A stretch of DNA of 64,000 bases, taken from NCBI GenBank assembly GCA_017466345.1, contig JAFTUI010000006.1:29112-93111 (forward strand), given 5' to 3'. Within the stretch, counting starts at the first letter, position 1, and every line of letters begins with the position of its first letter. The translations under genes were made by a program, and so were the position numbers. This document shows, piece by piece, positions 37,620 through 46,170 of the stretch. The notes beneath the pieces were generated by a model. That model was not told the origin of the DNA, ran no database searches, and saw only the letters and a list, made by a program, of their open reading frames with translations. The DNA comes from Tidjanibacter sp. GTDB taxonomy: Bacteria; Bacteroidota; Bacteroidia; Bacteroidales; Rikenellaceae.

Positions 37620-37745
37620 GTTACAGGGGTTGCAGGGATAACAGGGACAACAGGGACAACAGGGACAACAGGGACAACAGAGATAATAGGAAACACTCCT
37701 TGCGCCCCCTGTAACCCCTGTAACCCTTGTAACCCTTATAATAGT
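37620..37745. repeat. 9-bp period array with inverted halves
   Basis: Left half: GTTACAGGG, GTTGCAGGG, ATAACAGGG, ACAACAGGG three times, ACAACAGAG, ATAATAGGA. Right half: TGTAACCCC, TGTAACCCT twice. The halves are largely complementary and could fold into a long imperfect hairpin. It lies in the 472-bp fba-ettA gap. Confidence 0.85.
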
Positions 37746-37799
37746 TTTCGGGCTCGGCAAAACTGCCGAGCCCGCGCCATTAGACGTTAGACGTTAGAC

Positions 37800-37829
37800 A
37801 AAAAAGAATTGAGATTTCAATTCTTTTTT
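37800..37829 (+). terminator. terminator-like palindrome abutting the ettA promoter
   Basis: AAAAAAGAATTGA (37800-37812) and TCAATTCTTTTTT (37817-37829) form a perfect 13-bp stem with a 4-nt loop and T6. The ettA -7 box TACCTTTG starts 2 bp later. Confidence 0.7.
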
Positions 37830-37830
37830 A

Positions 37831-37838
37831 TACCTTTG
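37831..37838 (+). promoter_or_regulatory. putative -7 box for ettA
   Basis: TACCTTTG, 37 bp before the ettA ATG. The -33 region would fall inside the preceding palindrome. Confidence 0.6.
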
Positions 37839-37874
37839 CACCAAATGTGAATTAACAAAATCAAGGACAACATA

Positions 37875-39551
37875 ATGGCAGACGAAAAGATTATTTTCTC
37901 GATGGTGGGCGTAAGCAAGGTGCTTACCAACAACCGCAAGATTCTCAGCAATATATACCTCTCGTTCTTCTATGGTGCCAAAATCGGTATCGTGGGTCTT
38001 AACGGCTCGGGTAAGTCTACCCTGATGAAGATTATTGCAGGCATAGACAAGAGCTATCAGGGCGAGGTGGTATTCTCTCCCGGTTACTCGGTGGGCTACT
38101 TGGAGCAGGAGCCTCAACTCGATGACACAAAGACCGTTAGGGAAATCGTAGAGGAGGGTTGCGCACACACGGTGGCTCTGCTGAAAGAGTACGAGGAGAT
38201 AAACCTGAAATTCTGCGAGCCTATGAGCGATGACGAGATGGCTAAACTCATCGAGCGTCAGGGCGAGCTCACCGAGGCTATCGACCACGTCAACGGTTGG
38301 GAGATTGACAGCACCTTGGAGAGGGCTATGGATGCTCTGCGCTGTCCCGAATCCGACAGGCTTGTGAGTACCCTTTCGGGTGGCGAGCGCAGGCGTGTAG
38401 CACTCTGCCGTCTTTTGTTGCAGGAGCCCGATGTGCTCCTCTTGGACGAGCCTACCAACCACCTCGATGCCGAGAGTATCGACTGGCTCGAACAGCACCT
38501 CAACCAGTATAAGGGTACGGTCATTGCCGTAACCCACGACCGTTACTTCCTCGACAATGTAGCAGGATGGATTCTCGAACTCGACCGTGGCGAGGGTATT
38601 CCCTGGAAGGGCAACTATTCGAGCTGGCTCGACCAAAAGACCACCCGCCTGGCTATGGAGGAGAAGCAGGAGAGCAAACGCCGCAAGGCGTTGGAGCGTG
38701 AGTTGGAGTGGGTGCGTATGAGCCCCAAAGCCCGCCACGCCAAGAGCAAAGCCCGTTTGGGTGCCTACGACAAGATGCTCAACGAGGACACCAAGCAGAA
38801 GGAGGAGAAACTCGAAATCTACATCCCCAACGGTCCCCGTTTGGGCAATGTGGTCATCGAGGCTCACGATGTGTCGAAGGCATTTGGCGACAGGGTGTTG
38901 TATGAGGGCTTAAACTTCGTGCTGCCTCCCGCAGGTATTGTGGGCGTGATTGGTCCCAACGGTACGGGTAAGACCACTCTATTCCGTATGATTATGGGCT
39001 TGGAGCAGCCCACCAGCGGTTCGTTCAAGATTGGCGAGACGGTAAAACTTGCCTATGTTGACCAGCAACACAAGAGCATCGACCCCGAAAAGACCGTCTT
39101 TGAGGTCATCTCACAAAATAGCGAACTCATCACTCTCGGCAACCGCCAGATTAACGCCCGCGCCTATGTCGGCAGGTTCAATTTCAGCGGTGCCGACCAA
39201 GAGAAGAAGTGCGGCATCCTCTCGGGTGGCGAGCGCAATAGGCTCCACCTTGCCCTTGCACTCAAAGAGGAGGGCAACGTGCTGCTGCTGGATGAGCCCA
39301 CCAACGACATTGACGTAAACACCCTTCGTGCATTGGAGGAGGGTTTGGAGAACTTCGCAGGTTGTGCGGTGGTAATCTCGCACGACAGGTGGTTTCTCGA
39401 TAGGGTTGCAACCCACATCCTCTCGTTCGAGGACGAGGGTAAGGTGGTCTTCTTCGAGGGTACCTACTCGGAGTACGAGGAGCACAAGAAGGCTCAGGGC
39501 ATCGACACTACGCCCCACCGCGTGAAGTACAGAAAACTCATAGAAAATTAA
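37875..39551 (+). CDS. ettA: energy-dependent translational throttle, ABC-F protein EttA
   Basis: A 558-residue soluble protein with two ABC domains and no membrane segment. Domain 1: Walker A GLNGSGKST, signature LSGGERRRVALCRLLLQ, Walker B VLLLDEPTNHLD. Domain 2: GPNGTGKTT, LSGGERNRLHLALALK, VLLLDEPTNDID. Between them is the charged interdomain linker (about 240-310, EEKQESKRRKALERELEWVRMSPKARHAKSKARL) that in EttA contacts the ribosomal E site. Length matches E. coli EttA (555). Translation-factor role is known for the family. Confidence 0.94.
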   Translation: MADEKIIFSMVGVSKVLTNNRKILSNIYLSFFYGAKIGIVGLNGSGKSTLMKIIAGIDKSYQGEVVFSPGYSVGYLEQEPQLDDTKTVREIVEEGCAHTVALLKEYEEINLKFCEPMSDDEMAKLIERQGELTEAIDHVNGWEIDSTLERAMDALRCPESDRLVSTLSGGERRRVALCRLLLQEPDVLLLDEPTNHLDAESIDWLEQHLNQYKGTVIAVTHDRYFLDNVAGWILELDRGEGIPWKGNYSSWLDQKTTRLAMEEKQESKRRKALERELEWVRMSPKARHAKSKARLGAYDKMLNEDTKQKEEKLEIYIPNGPRLGNVVIEAHDVSKAFGDRVLYEGLNFVLPPAGIVGVIGPNGTGKTTLFRMIMGLEQPTSGSFKIGETVKLAYVDQQHKSIDPEKTVFEVISQNSELITLGNRQINARAYVGRFNFSGADQEKKCGILSGGERNRLHLALALKEEGNVLLLDEPTNDIDVNTLRALEEGLENFAGCAVVISHDRWFLDRVATHILSFEDEGKVVFFEGTYSEYEEHKKAQGIDTTPHRVKYRKLIEN

Positions 39552-39668
39552 AAATGGAAAATTGAAAATTGAAAATTATGGTGCGCCTTTGGCGCAGCAT
39601 ATAAATAATATGCCGAAGGCATACCACAATTCTCAATTCTCAATTCTCAATTCTCAATTTAATAAGAT

Positions 39669-41027
39669 ATGGCTCAGAAACCAAGCATTCCAAAGGGAAC
39701 AAGGGATTTTTCGCCTGTTGAGATGACAAGGCGCAACTATATGTTCGATACCATCAAGCGTGTGTTCCGCACCTTCGGCTACGCACCCTTGGAGACTCCC
39801 GCAATGGAGAATCTCTCGACACTGATGGGTAAATATGGCGAGGAGGGCGATAAACTCCTCTTCAAGATACTCAACTCGGGCGACTTTATGGACAAGGTAA
39901 CCCCCGAGCAACTCGAAGGCTCCTCGGCAGCTCTCGCAACCAAAATTTGCGAGAAGGGCTTGCGCTACGACCTTACGGTGCCTTTCGCAAGGTTTGTGGT
40001 ACAGCACCAGGCGGAGATTGCCTTCCCCTTCAAGCGCTATCAGGTGCAGCCCGTATGGCGTGCCGACCGCCCACAAAAGGGACGCTATCGTGAGTTCTAC
40101 CAATGCGATGTGGACGCCATTGGTAGCCGCTCGTTGCTCTACGAGGCAGAGTTGGTGCAGATTGTGGAGAGTGTCTTCGAGAAGTTGGGCATCAACGTGG
40201 TGCTCAAACTCAACAACCGCAAAATCCTCTTCGGTATTGCCGAGGCTATCGGTCACGCCGACAAGATGATAGACATCACCGTAGCCATCGACAAGTTGGA
40301 CAAAATCGGCTTGGAGAATGTGGAGAAAGAACTCTTAGAGAGGGGTATTGAGCAGCAGGCAATAGAGCGTCTGAAACCCATCCTCTTGTTGGAGGGTACC
40401 ACTGCCGAGAAACTCAGCACCCTGCGCACCACCCTCGCCGAGAGCCCTACGGGTCTGAAAGGTGTGGAGGAGATGGAGGAACTCTTTGGGCTGATTGCCG
40501 ACTATGGCACCTCGCTCGACATCGAACTCGACCTCTCGCTGGCACGCGGTTTGAACTACTATACGGGTGCCATTTTCGAGGTTAAGGCTAAGGACTACCA
40601 GATTGGCAGCATCTGCGGTGGCGGTCGATATGACGACCTGACGGGTATCTTCGGACTGCCCAACACCAGCGGTGTGGGCATCTCCTTCGGTGCCGACCGC
40701 ATCTATGACGTAATGCTCGGCTTGGGACTCTTCCCCGAAGAGGCTCAGATGACCACCAAAGTGATGTTTGTGAACTTCGGCGGTGAGGAGCAGAAGGCTT
40801 CACTCGCTCTGCTCAAAGCACTCCGCAAGGCGGGCGTACAGAGCGACATCTATCCCGAGAGCGCGAAGATGAAAAAACAGATGGAGTATGCCAATAAAAG
40901 GGCTATCCCCTACGTTATCATAGTAGGCGAGAGCGAGCGCATCGAGGGTGTTGCTACCGTAAAGAATATGACGGACGGCACGCAAGAGAAGGTCGCTTTT
41001 GAGCAGTTGGCAGAGTACCTCAAATAG
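39669..41027 (+). CDS. hisS: histidyl-tRNA synthetase
   Basis: A 452-residue class II enzyme. It begins [16 protein letters not shown]. Motif 2 is [23 protein letters not shown], and the histidine-specific loops are [15 protein letters not shown] and [15 protein letters not shown]. The C-terminal anticodon domain runs [29 protein letters not shown] to the end. It lies 117 bp after ettA, in a gap filled by CAATTCTCAATT repeats and two small hairpins (GCGCCTTTGGCGC; TATGCCGAAGGCATA). The next gene starts 5 bp after its stop, so they are cotranscribed. Confidence 0.97.
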   Translation: MAQKPSIPKGTRDFSPVEMTRRNYMFDTIKRVFRTFGYAPLETPAMENLSTLMGKYGEEGDKLLFKILNSGDFMDKVTPEQLEGSSAALATKICEKGLRYDLTVPFARFVVQHQAEIAFPFKRYQVQPVWRADRPQKGRYREFYQCDVDAIGSRSLLYEAELVQIVESVFEKLGINVVLKLNNRKILFGIAEAIGHADKMIDITVAIDKLDKIGLENVEKELLERGIEQQAIERLKPILLLEGTTAEKLSTLRTTLAESPTGLKGVEEMEELFGLIADYGTSLDIELDLSLARGLNYYTGAIFEVKAKDYQIGSICGGGRYDDLTGIFGLPNTSGVGISFGADRIYDVMLGLGLFPEEAQMTTKVMFVNFGGEEQKASLALLKALRKAGVQSDIYPESAKMKKQMEYANKRAIPYVIIVGESERIEGVATVKNMTDGTQEKVAFEQLAEYLK

Positions 41028-41032
41028 TAAAT

Positions 41033-42607
41033 ATGAGAAGAGCGATAATGGCGATAGTGGTTCTGCTGTGGGGCGTAAGTTCCGCTGTGGGACAAGGTTT
41101 TAGGAACGAGTTGGAGAAATTCGACTCGTTCTATTACTATCTCAACTCGCTCTATGTCGAAGAACCCGACAACAAGGCTCTGGTGGGCGAGGCTATAAGT
41201 GCCGTCTTGGAGAGTCTCGACCCCCACTCCGCCTACGTCAGCCCCGAGCAGATGAAGCGCGAGATGGAGATGACCGAAGGAGCGTTTGGAGGTATTGGTG
41301 TGGAGTTTGGCATTGTGAGGGATACCGTAAGGGTTATCTCCACACGCCTGGGCAGCCCCGCAGAGAGGGAAAGTTTGGTGACGGGCGATGCGATACTCGC
41401 AGTGGGCGATACCACAGCCATAGGCATAAGCCACTCACGCATAGGCGAACTCATAAGGGGTAAGGTGGGGAGCAAACTAACCCTTACGGTGCTCAAAGAG
41501 GGTGCCGAGAGCCCCATCAACATCACTCTCGAACGTGACGAGATACCCATAGAGTCGGTGGAGGCTGCCTATACCTTATATAATATAGGCTACATAGCCA
41601 TCAGCCGCTTTGCCGACCAGACGATGGAGGAGTTCCGCAAGGCATACGACTCGCTGGGGGCGGTGGAGGGACTTATCCTCGACCTTAGGGGCAATGGCGG
41701 CGGACTACTGACGGAGGCTATTGATATGGCGGGTTTCTTCCTGCCCCGCAAGTCACTCATCACCACCACCTCGGGGCGCAAAGAGGCTCCCTACAACCAC
41801 TTCTCGAAGGGTAAAGGCGTCTGCACCACTACCCCACTTGTGATACTCGTTGATGGTTCCTCCGCCTCGGCAAGCGAACTTGTGAGCGGAGCCTTACAGG
41901 ACTACGATAGGGCTGTGGTTGTCGGTCAGCAGACCTTCGGCAAGGGGTTGGTGCAGAAGCAGATAGTGCTCGATGACGGGTCGGCAGTGAGGATTACCAC
42001 ATCGCACTACTACACCCCAAGTGGCAGGTGCATACAGCGTCCCTACGAGAAAGGGCACACCAAAGAGTACTACTTCGACCACGCCGAGCGTATGCTCCGC
42101 AAGGAGTATCGCGACTCGCTGTTGGCAGTGGCTCCCAAGTATAAAACGCTGCGCAATGGGCGCACAATGTCGGGAGGTGGAGGTATCACGCCCGATGTCT
42201 ACATCGACCTCGACACCACCAAGAACTACTCCTACGCCAACCGCATAACCCCATCGGTAGAGTTCAACGACTTTGTGAGCGAGTATTTCCTCGACAACCG
42301 CACCGAACTCAAAGAGCTCTACCCCACTTTTGAGCGTTTCAACGAGGAGTTTTCGACCTCGGAGGCTACGCTCGAAGGAGTTGTGGAACGTATGAAAGAG
42401 GCGGGCATAGAGACTCCCGAAGAGGGTATGACCGAGAGCCTCGAACTACTCGGCAGGAACTTCAAGGCACTGCTGGCACGCAAACTCTTTGGCGAAGGGG
42501 CGCAGGTGCAGGTTGCCAACACCCACAACGACAAAGCCTTCGCCGAAGCGATGAGCATCCTTATGGACCCCACAAGGTACAACACGATACTCGGAGTTGA
42601 GAGTTGA
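41033..42607 (+). CDS. S41-family carboxy-terminal processing peptidase
   Basis: A 524-residue exported protease with signal MRRAIMAIVVLLWGVSSAVG. A helical N-terminal region (LEKFDSFYYYLNSLYVE) leads to a PDZ domain (FGGIGVEFGIVRDTVRVISTRLGSPAERESL). The catalytic S41 core has Ser in LVDGSSASASELVSGALQD and Lys in VGQQTFGKGLVQKQ. The 180-residue C-terminal tail is helical. CtpA-type enzymes trim or degrade periplasmic proteins; the target is unknown. It is translationally close to hisS (5-bp gap), with no functional link evident. Confidence 0.92.
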   Translation: MRRAIMAIVVLLWGVSSAVGQGFRNELEKFDSFYYYLNSLYVEEPDNKALVGEAISAVLESLDPHSAYVSPEQMKREMEMTEGAFGGIGVEFGIVRDTVRVISTRLGSPAERESLVTGDAILAVGDTTAIGISHSRIGELIRGKVGSKLTLTVLKEGAESPINITLERDEIPIESVEAAYTLYNIGYIAISRFADQTMEEFRKAYDSLGAVEGLILDLRGNGGGLLTEAIDMAGFFLPRKSLITTTSGRKEAPYNHFSKGKGVCTTTPLVILVDGSSASASELVSGALQDYDRAVVVGQQTFGKGLVQKQIVLDDGSAVRITTSHYYTPSGRCIQRPYEKGHTKEYYFDHAERMLRKEYRDSLLAVAPKYKTLRNGRTMSGGGGITPDVYIDLDTTKNYSYANRITPSVEFNDFVSEYFLDNRTELKELYPTFERFNEEFSTSEATLEGVVERMKEAGIETPEEGMTESLELLGRNFKALLARKLFGEGAQVQVANTHNDKAFAEAMSILMDPTRYNTILGVES

Positions 42608-42669
42608 GAATTGAGAATTGAGAACTAATAACTTAAAGTTATAAACAGACCTCTCCCGCCCTTCGGGCA

Positions 42670-42692
42670 CCCTCCCCTAAGTTAGGGGAGGG
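42670..42692. repeat. GC-rich palindrome
   Basis: CCCTCCCCTAA (42670-42680), one G, TTAGGGGAGGG (42682-42692): a perfect 11-bp inverted repeat just before a 9-bp array. A CCCTTCGGGC hairpin precedes it. A similar palindrome occurs at 63881-63903. Confidence 0.7.
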
Positions 42693-42830
42693 ATGCAGGG
42701 GTTATAAGGGTTACAAGGGTTACAAGGGTTGCAAGGATAACAAGGAAGAATTCCCCCTGCAACCCCTGTTACCCCTGTTATCCCTGGAACTCTTAGGACT
42801 ATTGACGTTAGACGTTAGACGTTAGACGTT
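42692..42830. repeat. 9-bp period array plus GACGTTA repeats
   Basis: Left half GATGCAGGG, GTTATAAGG, GTTACAAGG twice, GTTGCAAGG, ATAACAAGG. Right half CCCTGCAAC, CCCTGTTAC, CCCTGTTAT, CCCTGGAAC, complementary in sense to the left half. Then CTTAGGACTATTGACGTTAG and further GACGTTA units. It occupies most of the 358-bp gap before rplM. Confidence 0.85.
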
Positions 42831-42861
42831 GGACAATAATCTTGAATTTTGCATTTTGAAT

Positions 42862-42891
42862 TTTGAATTCCAAAAAAATTCCGTATCTTTG
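42862..42891 (+). promoter_or_regulatory. promoter of the rplM-rpsI operon
   Basis: TTTG at 42862-42865, an 18-bp spacer, TATCTTTG at 42884-42891. It is preceded by TTTTGAA repeats. The leader contains a small CCCG/CGGG hairpin. Confidence 0.65.
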
Positions 42892-42965
42892 CACGCCCGA
42901 AATATACGGGTAATGGAATTACATAATTAAAACACAAAGTATTAACCAATTAAAAGTACGAAGAA

Positions 42966-43421
42966 GTGGATTCTTTGAGTTACAAAACCATCTCGGCTAA
43001 TGCGGCTACTGTTAACAAACAGTGGTATGTTATTGACGCAGAAAACGAGGTGCTCGGACGACTTGCTTCGCAGGTTGCGAAAATCTTGCGCGGCAAAAAC
43101 AAGCCCGATTTCACTCCTCACGTTGATTGCGGTGACTATGTTATCGTTATCAATGCCGACAAAGTGAAACTGACGGGTAAGAAGATGACCGATAAGGTCT
43201 ATGTACACCACACAGGCTATCCCGGTGGTCAGCGTTTCAACACTCCCGCTGAGCGCTTGGAGAACAAGCCTGAATTCCTTGTTCAGAACGCTGTTAAAGG
43301 TATGTTGCCCAAAACACGCCTTGGCGTTGCTATTCTTAAAAATTTGAAGGTTTATGCAGGTGCGGAGCATCCCCACGTTGCACAGAACCCCAAAGCAATC
43401 AAACTCAACGAGATTAAGTAA
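42966..43421 (+). CDS. rplM: 50S ribosomal protein L13
   Basis: A 151-residue protein read from a GTG at 42966, giving (V)DSLSYKTISANAATVNKQWYVID, the usual Bacteroidales L13 start. Family marks are EVLGRLASQVAKILRGK, NADKVKLTGKKMTDKVYVHHTGYPGG and VKGMLPKTRLGVAILKNLKVYAG. L13 is an early 23S rRNA assembly protein. rpsI follows after 11 bp. Confidence 0.97.
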   Translation: MDSLSYKTISANAATVNKQWYVIDAENEVLGRLASQVAKILRGKNKPDFTPHVDCGDYVIVINADKVKLTGKKMTDKVYVHHTGYPGGQRFNTPAERLENKPEFLVQNAVKGMLPKTRLGVAILKNLKVYAGAEHPHVAQNPKAIKLNEIK

Positions 43422-43432
43422 ACACGAAAACT

Positions 43433-43819
43433 ATGGAAGTTGTAAACACCGTAGGACGCAGGAAAGCAGCTGTTGCTCGCGTTTACGTTAAGCCCGGTAA
43501 CGGTACTATTACCATCAACAAGAAACCCTTGGAGGTATACTTCCCCTTGGACATTTTCCAGTTCGTTGTGAAACAGCCCCTGTTGGTTCTCAACCAGATG
43601 GAAAGCTATGACATCAACATCAACCTCGATGGTGGTGGCATTCACGGTCAGGCAGAAGCAGCTCGTATGGGTATCGCTCGCGCACTTTGCGAGATCGATG
43701 CTGAGAACCGCACTATCTTGAAGAAGAACGGTTTCCTCACTCGTGACGCACGCGAGGTTGAGCGTAAGAAACCCGGTCAGCCCGGTGCTCGCCGTAAATT
43801 CCAGTTCAGCAAACGTTAA
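43433..43819 (+). CDS. rpsI: 30S ribosomal protein S9
   Basis: A 128-residue protein with normal S9 length and marks: NTVGRRKAAVARVYVKPGNGTI, IHGQAEAARMGIARALCEID and the basic tail KKPGQPGARRKFQFSKR that reaches the P site. Cotranscribed with rplM. A 242-bp structured region separates it from rpsB. Confidence 0.98.
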   Translation: MEVVNTVGRRKAAVARVYVKPGNGTITINKKPLEVYFPLDIFQFVVKQPLLVLNQMESYDININLDGGGIHGQAEAARMGIARALCEIDAENRTILKKNGFLTRDAREVERKKPGQPGARRKFQFSKR

Positions 43820-43885
43820 TTTTCCACGAGAAGCGTTCGCACCAAAAACTGCACGAAAGAGGTTTACAAATCCACCAGACCACCC

Positions 43886-44020
43886 CGAATGCTGCATAGC
43901 AATGGCAGCCTAAACAAATGGGGAAGCCGAGAGCCTATGGCAGCATAGGGAGTGCTACTGGAAGATTGCCCTTTCGCGGAAAACCTATCGGACCATCACA
44001 AGGTGATGCTACCGATTGGG
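43886..44020 (+). ncRNA. structured 5' leader of rpsB (candidate autoregulatory RNA)
   Basis: Three stem-loops are readable. GCTGC (43891-43895)/GCAGC (43905-43909). CCTATG (43934-43939)/CATAGG (43944-43949) with a GCAG tetraloop. A two-part stem, CCTATCGG (43984-43991)/CCGATTGG (44012-44019), encloses CATCAC (43994-43999)/GTGATG (44003-44008). A frame is open through it but gives no S2-like residues before MPRTDF. Ribosomal operons often carry such protein-binding leaders; S2 as the ligand is a guess. I do not recognise a named class. Confidence 0.5.
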
Positions 44021-44061
44021 TTGAAAAAAAGAGAAAAAAGAAAAGAAAAACACGATTAGAA

Positions 44062-44904
44062 ATGCCACGTACAGATTTTAATCAATTATTGGAGGCTGGC
44101 GTACACTTTGGCCACCTCAAAAGAAAATGGAATCCCAAAATGGCTCCCTACATCTTTATGGAGAAGGGCGGGATTCATATCATCGACCTCCACAAAACTG
44201 TGGTAAAAATCGATGAGGCGGCAGCAGCCATGAAACAGATTGCTAAGAGTGGTCGCAGGATTCTCTTCGTAGCAACCAAGAAACAGGCTAAAGAGATTGT
44301 TGCCGAGAAGGTGCAAGCAGTAGGTATGCCCTATGTTACCGAGCGTTGGCCCGGTGGTATGCTTACCAACTTCCCCACTATACGCAAGGCCGTTAAGAAG
44401 ATGGCTACCATCGACAAGATGAACGCTGACGGCACTTACGACAAATTCTCCAAACGTGAGAAACTCCAAATCGCTCGCCAGAGGGCTAAATTGGAGAAGA
44501 ACCTTGGCTCTATCGCCGACCTTACTCGCCTCCCCGCTGCATTGTTCGTTGTTGACGTGCAGAAAGAGGTTAACGCAGTGCGCGAGGCTCGCCGCCTCAA
44601 CATTCCCGTCTTTGCAATGGTTGATACTTGCTGTGACCCCACCGACATCGACTATGTAATTCCTGCAAATGACGACCGCGCTCAGAGTATCGCCGTAATT
44701 CTCGATGCAATGTGTGGTGCAATCAACGAGGGTCTCGAAGAGCGCCGCATCGAGAAAGAGAAAGAGGCTGAGGAGAACGCAGCAAAAGAGACCGCAGCTC
44801 CCGAGAAGAAAACTCGCGCACGCAAGACCGTAAAGGTTGAGGTTGCTGAGGAGGAGGCTCCCGCTGCTGAGGCTGAGGCTGTTGCTGAGGAGGCTGCTGA
44901 GTAA
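44062..44904 (+). CDS. rpsB: 30S ribosomal protein S2
   Basis: A 280-residue protein from the ATG at 44062 (MPRTDFNQLLEAGVHFGHLKRKWNPKM). An upstream in-frame ATG at 43918 is rejected because it reads through the leader structure. Marks: RRILFVATKKQAKEIV, ERWPGGMLTNFPTIRKAV, FVVDVQKEVNAVREARRLNIPVFAMVDTCCDPTDIDYVIPANDDR. The last 50 residues are an Ala/Glu/Lys-rich tail, common in Bacteroidota. tsf follows after 43 bp. Confidence 0.97.
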   Translation: MPRTDFNQLLEAGVHFGHLKRKWNPKMAPYIFMEKGGIHIIDLHKTVVKIDEAAAAMKQIAKSGRRILFVATKKQAKEIVAEKVQAVGMPYVTERWPGGMLTNFPTIRKAVKKMATIDKMNADGTYDKFSKREKLQIARQRAKLEKNLGSIADLTRLPAALFVVDVQKEVNAVREARRLNIPVFAMVDTCCDPTDIDYVIPANDDRAQSIAVILDAMCGAINEGLEERRIEKEKEAEENAAKETAAPEKKTRARKTVKVEVAEEEAPAAEAEAVAEEAAE

Positions 44905-44947
44905 ACAACAAACAAGAAGTCAAACCTTTTAATAGAGAACAAAGACT

Positions 44948-45940
44948 ATGGCTGTTACACTTACAGACATCAAGAAACTCCGCGACAAAACCCAGGCGGG
45001 TATGATGGATTGCAAAAAGGCTCTCGAAGAGGCTAATGGCGATATGCAGCGTGCAATCGAAATCATTCGCGAGAAAGGTAAACTCGTAGCCGCAAAACGT
45101 TCGGACCGTACAGCTTCGGAGGGTATCGTTGTTGCAAATGCGGCAAACGGCAAAGCATACATCGTATGCCTTGCTTGCGAGACCGACTTCGTGGCTCAGG
45201 TAGATACTTTCGGTGCTACCGCCCAGACCATCCTCGACATCGCCGTTGCTAACGATGCAGCAGACCTTGAGGCTCTCTTGGCTTGTGGTACCGCAGATGG
45301 TCGCACCGTTGCCGACCTCGTTACCGAGAAGACCGGTCAGACCGGTGAGAAAGTAGAGGTTCCCTTCTACCACCGTGTTGAGGCTCCTTTCTGCACTCAG
45401 TATGTTCACTTCAACAAGAAACTTGGTGCCATTGTAGGCTTCAACAAAGAGGTTGATGAGCAGATTGCAAGAGGTATCGCAATGCAGGTTGTATCGATGA
45501 ACCCCGTTGCTATCTCGGCTGACCTTGTTCCCCAGGAGGTTATCGACGACGAGCTCAAAGCTGCTACTCAGAAGACCAAAGACGAGTTGGTACAGAAGGC
45601 CGTTGACGCTGCACTCTCGAAAGCAGGTATCAACCCCGCACACGTTGATAGCGAGGACCACATTGAGTCGAACCAGGCGAAAGGTTGGATCACCGCAGAG
45701 CAGGCTGAGCAGGCTCGCGAGATCATCAAGACCGTATCGGCTGAGAAGGCTGCAAACCTTCCCGCACAGATGGTTGAGAACATCGCTAAGGGTCGCTTGC
45801 AGAAATTCTTCAAAGAGCAGACTTTGGAGGAGCAGGCATACCAGATGGGCGATGGCAAGACTTCCGTTAAGGACGTTCTGAAAGCCGCTGACGCTGAGGC
45901 AAAGGTTGTTGGTTTCTACCGCGCATCGCTTTGCGACTAA
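44948..45940 (+). CDS. tsf: translation elongation factor Ts
   Basis: A 330-residue guanine nucleotide exchange factor for EF-Tu. The N-terminal UBA-like domain is IKKLRDKTQAGMMDCKKALEEANGDMQRAIEIIREKG. Core marks are DFVAQVDTF, HFNKKLGAIVGFNKEV and IAMQVVSMNPVAIS. It is longer than E. coli Ts (283) because of an extra helical insert, as usual in Bacteroidales. Last gene of the operon, closed by a strong terminator. Confidence 0.97.
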   Translation: MAVTLTDIKKLRDKTQAGMMDCKKALEEANGDMQRAIEIIREKGKLVAAKRSDRTASEGIVVANAANGKAYIVCLACETDFVAQVDTFGATAQTILDIAVANDAADLEALLACGTADGRTVADLVTEKTGQTGEKVEVPFYHRVEAPFCTQYVHFNKKLGAIVGFNKEVDEQIARGIAMQVVSMNPVAISADLVPQEVIDDELKAATQKTKDELVQKAVDAALSKAGINPAHVDSEDHIESNQAKGWITAEQAEQAREIIKTVSAEKAANLPAQMVENIAKGRLQKFFKEQTLEEQAYQMGDGKTSVKDVLKAADAEAKVVGFYRASLCD

Positions 45941-45960
45941 TTCCCGTTTAGGGTATAAAA

Positions 45961-45999
45961 ATAGAGAGGCTCCAAGAATTTGGAGCCTCTCTATTTTTT
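45961..45999 (+). terminator. terminator of the rpsB-tsf operon
   Basis: ATAGAGAGGCTCCAA (45961-45975) pairs perfectly with TTGGAGCCTCTCTAT (45980-45994), 4-nt loop, then T6. Confidence 0.95.
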
Positions 46000-46096
46000 G
46001 TAGAAAGTCGCAAATGCGATTAAGCGAGAGCGGAGTCTGCTTGCAGCCTCTGCCGAGCGGGAGCAGTTTAGAGCAGACGCAGTCTGGTCAAACGTC

Positions 46097-46124
46097 TCGG
46101 GCGAGCCATTGTTGGCTCGCCCGA
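46097..46124. repeat. perfect hairpin between tsf and tsaD
   Basis: TCGGGCGAGCCA (46097-46108) pairs with TGGCTCGCCCGA (46113-46124), loop 4 nt. No T-run on either side. It lies in a convergent gap, 46 bp beyond the tsaD stop. Confidence 0.6.
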
Positions 46125-46170
46125 AGAGTTAATAATAATAGTTCTGTGGAGTTCCTATTGTCCCTCTCAG

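Noticed and set aside
43886-44020. Cobalamin riboswitch in the rpsB leader (GAAGCC-GAGAGCC resembles a B12 box)
   Set aside because: The rest of the cobalamin core is absent and the downstream gene is ribosomal.
43918-44061. N-terminal extension of rpsB from the upstream ATG
   Set aside because: The extra 48 residues have no S2 similarity and the DNA folds into stable hairpins; S2 starts at MPRTDF.
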